DNA from: an uncultured Prevotellaceae bacterium | GTDB taxonomy: Bacteria > Bacteroidota > Bacteroidia > Bacteroidales > Bacteroidaceae | NCBI GenBank assembly: GCA_902786665.1 | Contig: CADADN010000023.1 | Location: 1 to 64,000 of the forward strand | Length of the DNA stretch: 64,000 nt | Reading direction: 5' to 3' | The notes under the pieces: model-generated | Seen by the model: the letters and a program-made list of their open reading frames with translations, nothing else | Database searches by the model: none | What the model was told of the DNA's origin: nothing | Position numbers and translations under genes: made by a program | Part shown: piece by piece, positions 1 to 9,022 of the stretch | How the letters are laid out: every line of letters begins with the position of its first letter | How positions within the stretch are numbered: the stretch's first letter is position 1

Positions 1-549
1 TTCATACACTTCATATCGTTGCTCTGCCACCCCTTCGGGGTTGTTGATTTCATATCATCGTCAAGCAGGGGTTACGCTTCGCTTCACCACCTGCCTGTGA
101 TCGTCCCAGCCCTTCGGGCTTCACTTCACAACCGGTTGCCATACAAGACAAATAATAGCTTTGTAAGGCAATTTTACTTCCGAAACTTAAGTTAATATCA
201 ATGATTATCCGCAAACATCCGCTTTCTATCATTATCTTGTTGTCTCACCTCCCCGAAGTCGTAGGGGCGGGGATGGAGTGAAATTCGCCTGAATATCAAA
301 AAGTTACAGACCCCACCCCTGCCCCTCCCCTCGAGGGGAGGGGATATGAACACTCCGGGTGTGTTCAATGTCTGCATATCGTTTTTTTCAAGTGGACTCA
401 ATGATCAACTATATGTTTAAGAGTCATTTACGCCGTTTGATTGGAAATTCGAATGAATAATGTATATAAAGAAGATGGGAGGCCATGGGAATGGGTCCTA
501 TATTATTTTTTTCGCCCAAAAGGATTGTTTTTCCGTTTTTTTCACTAAT
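1..549. other. Non-coding, palindrome-rich stretch
   Basis: I see no convincing gene here. Short GC-rich inverted repeats stand in AT-rich sequence: CCCC-TTC-GGGG at 30-40, AGCCC-TTC-GGGCT at 108-120 and a perfect 22-bp palindrome at 322-343. The small reading frames crossing it are translations of these palindromes and are not supported as genes. Confidence 0.6.
322..343. repeat. Perfect 22-bp palindrome
   Basis: Nine-base arms CCCCTCCCC and GGGGAGGGG flank a central TCGA, giving perfect dyad symmetry across 22 bases. A C-rich run (ACCCCACCCCTG) precedes it. It lies in non-coding DNA with no U-tract, so it looks like a dispersed palindromic repeat unit rather than a terminator. Confidence 0.6.
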
Positions 550-582
550 TTTGCCCTGTCAGTCGGAGTTTTATTAACTTTG
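550..582 (+). promoter_or_regulatory. Promoter for the small membrane protein gene
   Basis: TTTG at 550-553 and TAACTTTG at 575-582 are 21 nt apart and match the Bacteroidetes sigma-ABfr consensus (TTTG, 19-21 nt, TAnnTTTG). Transcription would start near 587, leaving a leader of about 110 nt before the ATG at 699. Confidence 0.6.
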
Positions 583-698
583 AAAAGCGCCACCAAGGTA
601 AAATAAAAGTTCCGATTTGGCATAGCTTTGAGTAACTTATTGTTATTCAGCGATTTGTTAAGATAGTCTAATCAAGGTGGTGCATATTTGTAGAAATC

Positions 699-1220
699 AT
701 GAACAATTACAACCAGTCGGGATACGGCTACAACCAACCGGGATACGGCTACAACCAATCAGAAGAGACAGTGGTAGGCGGGTATCGTGAGAATGCAACC
801 ATCGTGGTGGACAATAATGCAAAATACATCTTGGATTCCATCACAAAATGGGTTAAGTTCTTGTCTATCTTGGGAATTATAGCATATGCCCTCCTCATCA
901 TCGTAGGATTCGGGATCATGGCCTTTGGTGGCGTAGCGGCTGCTAATCTTGGTCTTGGTGATTTCGAAGGTATCATAGGCGTTTTTGCAGGCTTGTTATA
1001 TATCATTATTGGAGCAATTTGTTTGTATCCTGTAATAAAAATGCTCAACTACTCCACCAAGATGAAAACCGCCATCAGGTCAGACAGGCAAGACATTTAT
1101 GAAGAAGCACTCCGTAATTTTAATTCAGCCGTGAAATTTTGGGGCATACTCGCCATCATCGCTTTGGTATTATACGGTTTGGTCTTCATCTTCGCCATGA
1201 TTGGGGCTATGGTGTCATAA
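699..1220 (+). CDS. Small integral membrane protein, DUF5362-like
   Basis: A 173-residue protein of unknown function. The N-terminus carries three imperfect copies of a Y/G/N/Q-rich motif (residues 3-20, NQSGYGY, NQPGYGY, NQSEE). Hydrophobic segments near residues 52-80, 89-110 and 145-170 predict three or four membrane helices with a short charged loop (TKMKTAIRSDRQDIYEEAL) between them. The arrangement and the ITKWVKFLSILGII stretch resemble DUF5362 proteins of Bacteroidetes; this is from memory of the family. It has its own promoter and no close partner gene. The biochemical role is unknown. Confidence 0.75.
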   Translation: MNNYNQSGYGYNQPGYGYNQSEETVVGGYRENATIVVDNNAKYILDSITKWVKFLSILGIIAYALLIIVGFGIMAFGGVAAANLGLGDFEGIIGVFAGLLYIIIGAICLYPVIKMLNYSTKMKTAIRSDRQDIYEEALRNFNSAVKFWGILAIIALVLYGLVFIFAMIGAMVS

Positions 1221-1395
1221 TTAAAAGATCATAAAGCCACTCCATATCAGCATGCCCCATACAGAATGCCTCCATTTCACATAGCGGCGGCATCACATCT
1301 GCATACAAGGCGCCAAGAATGTTTCAGCCGTCACCACGACGCTGGCCATTTTTGGCGTTTTCATACATAAAACGACTCTTTTTCACCTTTGGTGA

Positions 1396-1425
1396 TTTGA
1401 TATTCGAAAAATATCATTAATTTTG
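1396..1425 (+). promoter_or_regulatory. Probable promoter of the GH43-GH35-GH2 operon
   Basis: TAATTTTG at 1418-1425 fits the -7 consensus TAnnTTTG. TTTG at 1396-1399 lies 18 nt upstream, one base short of the usual spacing. The predicted start near 1430 gives a 75-nt A-rich leader before the ATG at 1505. Confidence 0.5.
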
Positions 1426-1504
1426 CAAATAAATCGTGCCTTCCGAGGCGAAATCAATCAACTAAAGCAACATCAAGACCAACAAAACCTAAAAAACCAC
1501 CAAA

Positions 1505-3280
1505 ATGAAGAAAATCCTCACTTTCCTCCTACTCTCATTACTGTCAGTGAGCACTTACGCCTACACCCTGAACAGGGTCAGCGTCCACGACCCGAGCATC
1601 GTATGGGACCCGGCAACCCAATCCTATTACATCTTCGGTTCGCATCGCGCCTCCGCCAGGAGCACCGACCTGATGAGTTGGACCGCCTTCACCGCCGCGT
1701 GGAAGACACCCACCAACAACAACGCCCCCAACAACATCGCCTTCAAGGAAAACCAGACCAAGACCATCGTCATCGGCGGTCAGGAAGTGACTTTCGGCAA
1801 TTTCGACGCCCTCGCCTGGTCGTCTGCCTACGGCAACGGCTACAACATCAACGGCAACATGTGGGCACCCGACGTCATCTATAACAACGCGATGGGAAAA
1901 TGGTGCATGTATCTCAGCATCAACGGACCCACGTGGAACTCCAGCATCATCCTGCTGACCGCCGACAGGATAACCGGCCCCTACATGTACCAAGGCCCGG
2001 TGGTGTTCTCCGGTTTTAATGTCTCCGCCACGGAAGGCGTCAGTTACAAGCATACCGACCTGCAACTGGCCATCGGACAGCAGGCGAACCTCCCCGGCCG
2101 CTACAACGTAGGCAACCGTTGGGGCTCTCGCTGGCCCCACGCCATCGACCCCTGCGTGTTCTACGACGAGGAAGGCAAGCTGTGGATGTCGTATGGCTCA
2201 TGGAGCGGCGGCATCTGGATGCTTGAGTTGAACGAGCAGACGGGGTTGCGCGACTATGACGTGAGCTATCCCATCCAAGGCAATGGCGACGGCGTCACCA
2301 GCGACCCCTATTTCGGTAAGAAAATCGCCGGTGGCTTCTACGTTTCCGGCGAGGCTTCCTACATCGAGCATATCGGCAATCACTATTTCCTCTTCGTCAC
2401 CAATGGCGGCCTGGCCACCGGCGGCGACCCCAACGACTACAACAACGGCGGCTACCAGATGCGCGTGTTCCGCTCTGTCAACCCCAACGGTCCTTATGTC
2501 GATGCCAACGGCGTCAATGCCATCTATGCCAACTACAGGCTGAATTTCGGTCCCAACGCCACCGACAACCGAGGGGTGAACATCTTAGGAGCCTACGGCG
2601 AGTGGGGCTTCCAGACCGTGGGAGCCTGGTCGGAGCGTTCCCAAGGCCACAACTCCATCCTCGCAGCCGAGGACGGGCGCACCTACCTCGTCTACCACAC
2701 CCGTTTCCAGAACAGGGGCGAGGGGCATGAGGTGCGCGTCCATCAAGTGTTCCAGAATGCAGACGGCTGGCTCGTGGCAGCACCATTCGAATACACTGGT
2801 GAGCAGGTGAAGAGCGCCGACATCGCCACCACGCAACAGGTGGCCACCAGCGACATCCCCGGCAATTACAAATTGCTGATTCACAAATACAAGCTGGACC
2901 ACACCCACAAGGAGTTGGCCACACCCGTGGAAATCCAACTCAACAGCGACGGCACCATCAGCGGGAGCAGCACCGGCAAGTGGAGCATGGTAGAAGGCAC
3001 CTCCTACATCACCATCACCCTCGGCAACACCATCTACAAGGGCGTCATGGTGGAACAGACCCTTGAGAAGACCAACATCAAGGCGGCTGCCTTCACGGCG
3101 ATGACCAAGAGTGGCGTGAGCATCTGGGGATACCGCACCGGCGCACTCGCTGGCATCGAGGAGGTCACCACCCTCCAAGACACCGACAGCCCCGTATACG
3201 ACCTGCAAGGAAGGCGCGTCAACACCCCGATGCAAAAAGGCATTTACATCAAGAACGGCAAGAAATACATCAAGCATTGA
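1505..3280 (+). CDS. Secreted GH43 glycoside hydrolase (endo-arabinanase-like)
   Basis: A 591-residue enzyme with a signal peptide (residues 1-19, cut after TYA). The five-bladed propeller catalytic domain spans about 20-450. The expected GH43 triad is visible: D29 in VHDPSIV as base, D123 in WAPDV as pKa modulator, and E283 in GEASYIEH as general acid. GHNSIL near 380 supplies a histidine typical of the metal site. A C-terminal beta-barrel (about 455-560) resembles the GH43_C module of Bacteroides arabinanase-like enzymes. The tail (DLQGRRV...GIYIKNGKK) resembles a type IX-style sorting tail. It is first in an operon with GH35 and GH2 genes. Cleavage of alpha-1,5-arabinan is the best guess; another arabinoside or galactoside cannot be excluded. 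Confidence 0.85.
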   Translation: MKKILTFLLLSLLSVSTYAYTLNRVSVHDPSIVWDPATQSYYIFGSHRASARSTDLMSWTAFTAAWKTPTNNNAPNNIAFKENQTKTIVIGGQEVTFGNFDALAWSSAYGNGYNINGNMWAPDVIYNNAMGKWCMYLSINGPTWNSSIILLTADRITGPYMYQGPVVFSGFNVSATEGVSYKHTDLQLAIGQQANLPGRYNVGNRWGSRWPHAIDPCVFYDEEGKLWMSYGSWSGGIWMLELNEQTGLRDYDVSYPIQGNGDGVTSDPYFGKKIAGGFYVSGEASYIEHIGNHYFLFVTNGGLATGGDPNDYNNGGYQMRVFRSVNPNGPYVDANGVNAIYANYRLNFGPNATDNRGVNILGAYGEWGFQTVGAWSERSQGHNSILAAEDGRTYLVYHTRFQNRGEGHEVRVHQVFQNADGWLVAAPFEYTGEQVKSADIATTQQVATSDIPGNYKLLIHKYKLDHTHKELATPVEIQLNSDGTISGSSTGKWSMVEGTSYITITLGNTIYKGVMVEQTLEKTNIKAAAFTAMTKSGVSIWGYRTGALAGIEEVTTLQDTDSPVYDLQGRRVNTPMQKGIYIKNGKKYIKH

Positions 3281-5376
3281 AAAAAAGCATCCTCATCGCA
3301 TTGGCTTCCCTCTGGAGCCTCTTTCTCACAGCCCAGCAACCGTCGGTGACGTGGGACCGCCAAAGCCTGCTCATCGACGGGCACCGCGTGGTGCCCGTCA
3401 TGGGTGAAATCCATTACAGCCGCGTCCCCGCCGACGAGTGGCGCACGGAAATCCGCAAGATGAAGGAAGGCGGCGTCACCATCATCGCCACCTATGTGTT
3501 CTGGAACCACGTGGAAGAGCAGGAAGGCATTTTCGACTGGAGCGGACAGCGCGACCTGCGCACCTTCCTGGAACTCTGCCGGCAGGAAGACATGCCCGTG
3601 GTGCTCCGCCTGGGGCCGTTCTGCCACGGCGAAGTGCGCTGCGGAGGCATACCCGACTGGATATTGACCAAACGGGTGACCGACACCGACGCCAACGGTG
3701 CCACCACGCTAAGACAGGTGAAGTCGAGGAGCGAAGACCCCGTCTTCCTCGCAGCGGTGGAACGCCTCTACCGACAAATCTTCACCCAGGTGCAAGGGCT
3801 GCAATGGAAAGACGGCGGACCGGTGCTGGCGGCACAGTTCGACAACGAATACCGCGGACACGGCAGCTATCTCGTCGCCCTGAAGCGTATGGCGGAGCGC
3901 ATCGGCTTCGACCTACCCTTCTACACCCGCACGGGATGGCCCCAACTGCGCACCCCCGTCGCCTTCGGCGAGATGCTCCCGTTGTATGGCGACTACGCCG
4001 ACGGCTTCTGGGACAAGGAAATCACGGAAGGTGCCGGCAACTACTGGAAAGCGTTCCATTTCAAGGCCTTCCGCAGTTCCACGGCCATCGGCACCGACCT
4101 GTTGGGCAAACAGGAAGAAAAGACCGAGAAAGGCGACGACGACTACCCCTATTTCACCTGCGAACTGGGTGGAGGCATGACAACCTCCTACCACCGCCGT
4201 CCCTACATCTACCCCAAGGACGCCCTCTCCCTCGCCATTGTGAAACTGGGCAGCGGCAGCAACCTGCTAGGCTACTACATGTACCACGGCGGCACCAACC
4301 CGGAGGGACACCTCACCACGCTCAACGAGAACCAACGGACGCTGGCCACCGCCAACAACGACCTGCCGGTGAAGAGCTATGAGTTCCAAGCGCCGTTGGG
4401 TGAGTTCGGCCAGCGCAACGACTCTTATTACCTGCTCCGGCCCCTCCACCTCTTTTTAAATGACTACGGCGAGACGCTCGCCCCGATGGAGGCGCACTTT
4501 CCCGATGCCGGAAAGGAAGCCGTGAAAGGCGATGACAGCCACCTGAGATGGTGCTGGAGGGCATCTCTCTCCCACACTCCCGGCTCCCCCACCGGCTTCG
4601 TCTTCGTCAACAACTACGAACGTCTTCAAGGACTGACCGACAAGCACGACGTGCAGTTCACCGTCGACGGCCTCACCTTCCCCAGCCGCCCCGTCACCAT
4701 CCCCGCCGGCACCACCTGCATCTTCCCCTTCGGCATCGAAGGGATGCGCTACGCCACCGCGCAACTCGTGGCACGACGCGACGGGAAGGTGTATCTCATG
4801 CAGGTGAAAGGCGTGCCCACCGAAATAGCCATCGACGGCAAGGTGCTGCGCAACGTGAAAGCCAAGGGGCTGACACGCCCTGTATACAAGAACCTGTACC
4901 TCATCGACGAAGAGACCGCCCAAAAACTGTTCCTCGAACAGCAGGCAGACCCTAAAGGCCCTAAAGACCTTAAAGACCCTAAAGACCCTAAAGTCTCCTA
5001 CACGAAAACGGCTGAGGCCGGTGCGCCGCGCACCATCGTGAAAGGGCCTGCCAAAGTGGCGGAAGCCCCCGGCGACAGCGACTTCGAACAAGCCGCCACC
5101 TACGTCATCACGCTTCCCGCGGATGCCGACAGCCTGCTGCTCGACATCGACTACCAAGGCGACTGCGCACGCCTCTACGCCGGCGACCAACTCCTAGACG
5201 ACAACTTCTACAACGGGCGCCATTTCCAATACGGCCTGTGGCGACTGCCCAAAGACTGCCGCACACTCACCCTGCGCATCCTGCCGCTGCAGAGCGGCAT
5301 GCCCGTGTACCTGCCTCGCGAGGCCGACACCACCCCGGGCGAGCGCGTCAACCACATCACACTCATCCAACCATGA
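3277..5376 (+). CDS. Secreted GH35 beta-galactosidase
   Basis: A 699-residue GH35 enzyme that should release terminal beta-galactose. The start is TTG at 3277, overlapping the upstream stop as TTGA. It is chosen because only this start supplies the signal peptide (MKKSILIALASLWSLFLTAQ); the first downstream ATG would cut into the barrel. The (beta/alpha)8 domain opens with MGEIHYSRVPADEW and ATYVFWNHVEEQEG. The acid/base is E191 (FDNEYRG, where the family usually has ENEYG) and the nucleophile is E296 (CELGGG). Beta-sandwich modules follow. A lysine/proline/aspartate tandem repeat sits near residues 557-575, between modules. The stop overlaps the next start as ATGA, so the three genes are probably translationally coupled. 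Confidence 0.88.
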   Translation: MKKSILIALASLWSLFLTAQQPSVTWDRQSLLIDGHRVVPVMGEIHYSRVPADEWRTEIRKMKEGGVTIIATYVFWNHVEEQEGIFDWSGQRDLRTFLELCRQEDMPVVLRLGPFCHGEVRCGGIPDWILTKRVTDTDANGATTLRQVKSRSEDPVFLAAVERLYRQIFTQVQGLQWKDGGPVLAAQFDNEYRGHGSYLVALKRMAERIGFDLPFYTRTGWPQLRTPVAFGEMLPLYGDYADGFWDKEITEGAGNYWKAFHFKAFRSSTAIGTDLLGKQEEKTEKGDDDYPYFTCELGGGMTTSYHRRPYIYPKDALSLAIVKLGSGSNLLGYYMYHGGTNPEGHLTTLNENQRTLATANNDLPVKSYEFQAPLGEFGQRNDSYYLLRPLHLFLNDYGETLAPMEAHFPDAGKEAVKGDDSHLRWCWRASLSHTPGSPTGFVFVNNYERLQGLTDKHDVQFTVDGLTFPSRPVTIPAGTTCIFPFGIEGMRYATAQLVARRDGKVYLMQVKGVPTEIAIDGKVLRNVKAKGLTRPVYKNLYLIDEETAQKLFLEQQADPKGPKDLKDPKDPKVSYTKTAEAGAPRTIVKGPAKVAEAPGDSDFEQAATYVITLPADADSLLLDIDYQGDCARLYAGDQLLDDNFYNGRHFQYGLWRLPKDCRTLTLRILPLQSGMPVYLPREADTTPGERVNHITLIQP
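4950..5003 (+). repeat. In-frame 9-bp tandem repeat in the GH35 gene
   Basis: Imperfect copies of CCTAAAGAC encode a K-D-P/K-D-L/K-G-P linker. The nine-base period keeps the reading frame if copies are gained or lost. It falls between two predicted beta-sandwich modules, where a length change should be tolerated. Confidence 0.75.
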
Positions 5377-8102
5377 CACCAAAGCATCTCCTTTGCACGT
5401 TTTTCGCCCTCTGCACGCTGAGTGCCGGCGCACAAGAAAGCATCGACCTCTCCGGGCCATGGCAGTTCGCCATCGACCGCAACACCGACGCCACAAAACC
5501 CTCCAAGCCACCCAAGAAAGGCAAAGAGACGGTGAACCTCCCCGGTTCGATGCTCACCAACGGCAAGGGAGACCCTGTGACCCTCGACACGAAATGGGTG
5601 GGGTCGCTCTACGACTCCTCCTATTATTTCAACCCCAAGATGGAGCCATACCGCAAGCCGGGGAATATGAAATTCCCCTTCTTCCTCACCCCCTCCAGGC
5701 ATTACGTGGGTAACGCGTGGTACATTCGCACCGTGGAGACACCCAAGGCATGGGAAGGGCGGCAAGTGACGCTCTTCCTCGAACGGCCACACATAGAGAC
5801 CACCGTCTTCGTGAACGGCGTGGAGGTGGGGCACCAGATGTCGCTCAGCGCACCCCACCAATACGACCTCACCGGACTCCTGCACCCCGGCAAGAAGGAC
5901 AAGATAGCCATCAAGGTCTACAACGGCATCGAGAACGTCTGCGTAGGACAAGACTCGCACAGCGTCACCGACCAGACGCAGGGCGACTGGAACGGCATCG
6001 CAGGGCGCATCACGCTCGGCACCTCGCCCGTCATCTTCCGGAAAAGGGTGGAGACCGACGTGGCTAGCGGCAAGGTGCGCATCCTCATCAACGACACCAC
6101 CTACACCCTGCAACTGCCTCGACCCGTCAGGTTGTGGAGCGCGGAAGACCCGCAACTCTACACCGTCAAGGTGGACTACCGCGGCGACTCCATCCCCGTC
6201 ACCTTCGGCATGCGCGAAATCTCCATCGTCGGGAGGCAGTTCATGCTCAACGACATGCCCATCTGGCTGAGAGGGACGGTGGAGAACTGCTGCTTCCCCG
6301 AGACCGGATACCCCCCCACCGACGTGGAGTCGTGGCTGGCCGTCTTTGCCAAATGCAAGGAATACGGCCTCAACCACATCCGCTTCCACAGCTACTGCCC
6401 GCCGGAGGCCGCCTTCACCGCCGCCGACCAACTGGGCCTCTACCTGCAGCCCGAAGGACCGTCGTGGCCCAACCACGGTGTGAAACTGCGCCGGGGGATG
6501 GCCATCGACCAATACCTCACCGACGAATGCAAACGCATCGTCGACACCTATGGCAGCCACCCCTCCTTCGTGATGCTCGCCGCCGGCAACGAACCCGCCG
6601 GCGACTGGGTGTCGTGGGGCAACGACTTCGTGAAGGAGATGAAAGCCTACGACCCCACCCGCGTCTATTGCACGGCGAGCGTCGGTGGCGGCTGGGCATG
6701 GGACGAGGGGTCGGAATACCACGTGAAAGGCGGTGCGCGCGGCCTCGAATGGGACCGCAATGCTCCACAGAGCACGGACAATTTCGATGAGATGGTCAGG
6801 CTGCCGCGCAACTTCAAACCCACCGAGGAACGACCCGAGAACACCCAGCCATACATCAGCCACGAGCAAGGCCAGTGGTGTGCCTTCCCCGACTTCAAGG
6901 AAATCCCCCAATACACCGGCGCCTACCACCCCGGCAACCTCGAAATATTCCGAGACCTGCTGCGCGACGGGGGGATGGCCTCGCAAGCCAGGAAATTCCT
7001 CATGGCTAGCGGACGCCTGCAGACCCTGGCCTACAAATATGAGATAGAGCGCAACCTCAGGAGCAGCGACTACGCGGGGTTCCAACTCCTCAGCCTCAAC
7101 GACTACAGCGGCCAGGGCACCGCCCTCGTCGGCGTGCTCAACGTGCACTGGAAGGAGAAAGGCTATTGCACGGCGGAAGAGTGGAGGGAGTTCTGCTCCG
7201 ACATCGTCCCCCTGGCGCTCTTCCCCAAATTCGTCTATTCCACCACCGACACCATACGCATCGGCACGGCCCTCTACAACACCACGACACGTTTCGGAGG
7301 TGGAATGAACTACCGCATCAGTCGTGGAGAGGAAGTGCTTGCCGACAGTTCCTGCGCCGTAGGACAAACCATCGTCTTCAATCCTTCCAACATCCTCACA
7401 CCCACAAAGCTCACCCTCACCCTCTCCATCTACGGGCATCACAACCACTATGACTTCTGGGTATATCCCAACCAGGTGGAGACCGTCGACACCGAGGGCA
7501 TCCTCATCACCGACACGCTCGACACACACGCCAAGGATGTGCTGAAAGCAGGAGGGAAGGTGCTGGTGTGCGCGGCGGGGAAGGTGCGTTACGGCAACGA
7601 CGTGCGCCACACCTACCTGCCCGTCTTCTGGAACACCAGTTGGTTCAAGATGCGTCCGCCACACACCACCGGGGCATACATCGAAAACAACCACCCCGTC
7701 TTCGACCTCTTCCCCACCGACGACTGGCAGGACCTGAACTGGTGGGAGTTGGTGAACCGCACGCAGGTGATGAACTTGGGAGAGTTCCCTGCCACCTACC
7801 AACCCATCGTGCAGCCCATCGACACATGGCATATCTCCCGGAAACTGGGCATGATGGTGGAAGCCAACGTGCTGGGCGGCCGCTTGCTGATGACCACCAT
7901 CGACATCGACAGAGACCTTGAACACCGACACGTGGCACGACAACTGCGGCACTCCATCCTCCATTACATGCAGTCGGACAACTTCCGTCCCACCATCACC
8001 CTCGACCCGCAAGTCATCACCCACCTCTTCGAGCAAGAAGCCCCCAAGGTGGACATGTTCACCAAGGAGTCGCCCGACGAACTCAAACCCAAATTGAAAT
8101 AA
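5373..8102 (+). CDS. Secreted GH2-family glycoside hydrolase
   Basis: A 909-residue protein. The ATG at 5373 is chosen over longer in-frame starts because it overlaps the GH35 stop (ATGA) and begins a signal peptide (MTPKHLLCTFFALCTLSAGAQ). Residues 25-170 form a GH2 sugar-binding jelly roll (IDLSGPWQFAID, FLERPHIETTVFVNGVEVG). An Ig-like domain comes next, then a TIM barrel with E407 in AAGNEPAG as acid/base and E498 in SHEQGQ as likely nucleophile. A C-terminal region of about 250 residues (GILITDTLDTHAKDVLKAGGKVLVC) looks like a flavodoxin-like or glutamine-amidotransferase-fold accessory domain. The substrate could be a beta-galactoside, beta-glucuronide or other linkage; the sequence does not decide. 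It acts with the GH43 and GH35 enzymes. Confidence 0.82.
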   Translation: MTPKHLLCTFFALCTLSAGAQESIDLSGPWQFAIDRNTDATKPSKPPKKGKETVNLPGSMLTNGKGDPVTLDTKWVGSLYDSSYYFNPKMEPYRKPGNMKFPFFLTPSRHYVGNAWYIRTVETPKAWEGRQVTLFLERPHIETTVFVNGVEVGHQMSLSAPHQYDLTGLLHPGKKDKIAIKVYNGIENVCVGQDSHSVTDQTQGDWNGIAGRITLGTSPVIFRKRVETDVASGKVRILINDTTYTLQLPRPVRLWSAEDPQLYTVKVDYRGDSIPVTFGMREISIVGRQFMLNDMPIWLRGTVENCCFPETGYPPTDVESWLAVFAKCKEYGLNHIRFHSYCPPEAAFTAADQLGLYLQPEGPSWPNHGVKLRRGMAIDQYLTDECKRIVDTYGSHPSFVMLAAGNEPAGDWVSWGNDFVKEMKAYDPTRVYCTASVGGGWAWDEGSEYHVKGGARGLEWDRNAPQSTDNFDEMVRLPRNFKPTEERPENTQPYISHEQGQWCAFPDFKEIPQYTGAYHPGNLEIFRDLLRDGGMASQARKFLMASGRLQTLAYKYEIERNLRSSDYAGFQLLSLNDYSGQGTALVGVLNVHWKEKGYCTAEEWREFCSDIVPLALFPKFVYSTTDTIRIGTALYNTTTRFGGGMNYRISRGEEVLADSSCAVGQTIVFNPSNILTPTKLTLTLSIYGHHNHYDFWVYPNQVETVDTEGILITDTLDTHAKDVLKAGGKVLVCAAGKVRYGNDVRHTYLPVFWNTSWFKMRPPHTTGAYIENNHPVFDLFPTDDWQDLNWWELVNRTQVMNLGEFPATYQPIVQPIDTWHISRKLGMMVEANVLGGRLLMTTIDIDRDLEHRHVARQLRHSILHYMQSDNFRPTITLDPQVITHLFEQEAPKVDMFTKESPDELKPKLK

Positions 8103-8891
8103 TAAGGAACTCAAGTTTCGCATTCGCTCAACTTTCTGGAGTTAAAGGGGAGTTAAAGGGACATTTGCCCACTTATGCCGCTATTTTTGGAGGAAACGAT
8201 TACCCCATACTTTTTTAAAACGAATGTTCTGCTGGATTTGCCGCTCGGCTCTGCCGCTTGGCTCGTCCAAGAATCCACCTGAACATTTTCGCACGTCGAC
8301 CGTTGGTTCCACCTGAACATTCTTGGCGTCGATTACCCTCATGTGGATTACAAATTCGCCCGAACATTCGAGGCGGGCGAGGGGGCACGATTGTAGAGTC
8401 AAGAATCTATTCTCATTAAAACATATAATTCTTGCATGGGCAAGCGTCTCCTTCGTCGCTTAACGGCCACACAATTATTCAATAATTTTACTCATAGGCA
8501 TACAAAACTTTGGGGTTTTCATGCCCAACACCCATTTTGTCAAAATTAACGAATAATTCTTGGACGAGCCAAACGGCAAAGTCGAGCGCGTGCTAAAAAG
8601 ATTCGCTGAGAGTTACAGAGTCAATCTTTATTATAAAAAATGTTAAACACTAATCTCAATGACAAACTTTTTCAATAGCCTCAAGATGAGGGGATATCCG
8701 CAATAACTCTTGGCAGATTGATTTGTAAGAGCCACATTCACCTCCTTTCCTCCTCAACACCATAGACAAGAATTGCTCCTTCCACAATTCGTTTTTATCC
8801 GAAATTACACAAAATTTGCCTTATGTAACAATGATTCATCATAAAAAAAGCAAAAAACACAAGAAAATATTACTTTTTAGGATATTTTTAT
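8103..8891. other. Long intergenic gap with degenerate repeats
   Basis: No gene is supported in this gap. Between about 8220 and 8400 there are diverged copies of a word close to CACCTGAACATTCTTGG, accompanied by TTCTGCTGGATTT. The same words recur at 16820-16975, so this is a dispersed intergenic element. The rest is AT-rich with no terminator-like hairpin that I can see after the GH2 gene. Confidence 0.5.
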
Positions 8892-8899
8892 TATATTTG
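8892..8899 (+). promoter_or_regulatory. Candidate -7 element for the 1,887-residue protein
   Basis: TATATTTG matches TAnnTTTG. No clean TTTG is present 19-21 nt upstream, so the element is only half supported. The leader to the ATG at 9023 would be about 120 nt. Confidence 0.4.
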
Positions 8900-9022
8900 C
8901 AAATGGAAAGCTCTTTGTATTGCTTGTTCTAAACTGGACTTAGCTATTGTAAACGATAAAAGTGTCATCATTTACTCAACATATTTCCATAACATTCTAT
9001 ATTTACAAATAAACTAACGCAA

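Noticed and set aside
198-401. Minus-strand 67-codon frame with a PPLEGRGRGGV segment
   Set aside because: The segment is the translation of the palindrome at 322-343; such frames are common artefacts of palindromic repeats.
5208-8123. Minus-strand open frame of 971 codons across the GH2 gene
   Set aside because: It is antisense to a gene with clear GH2 motifs and a coupled start; the antisense product is low-complexity (His/Gly/Val-rich) and matches no family. It arises from the GC-rich third positions of the real gene.
8103-9022. Search for a gene or riboswitch in the long gap
   Set aside because: No frame with coding character and no recognisable riboswitch core were found; only repeats and a promoter-like element.
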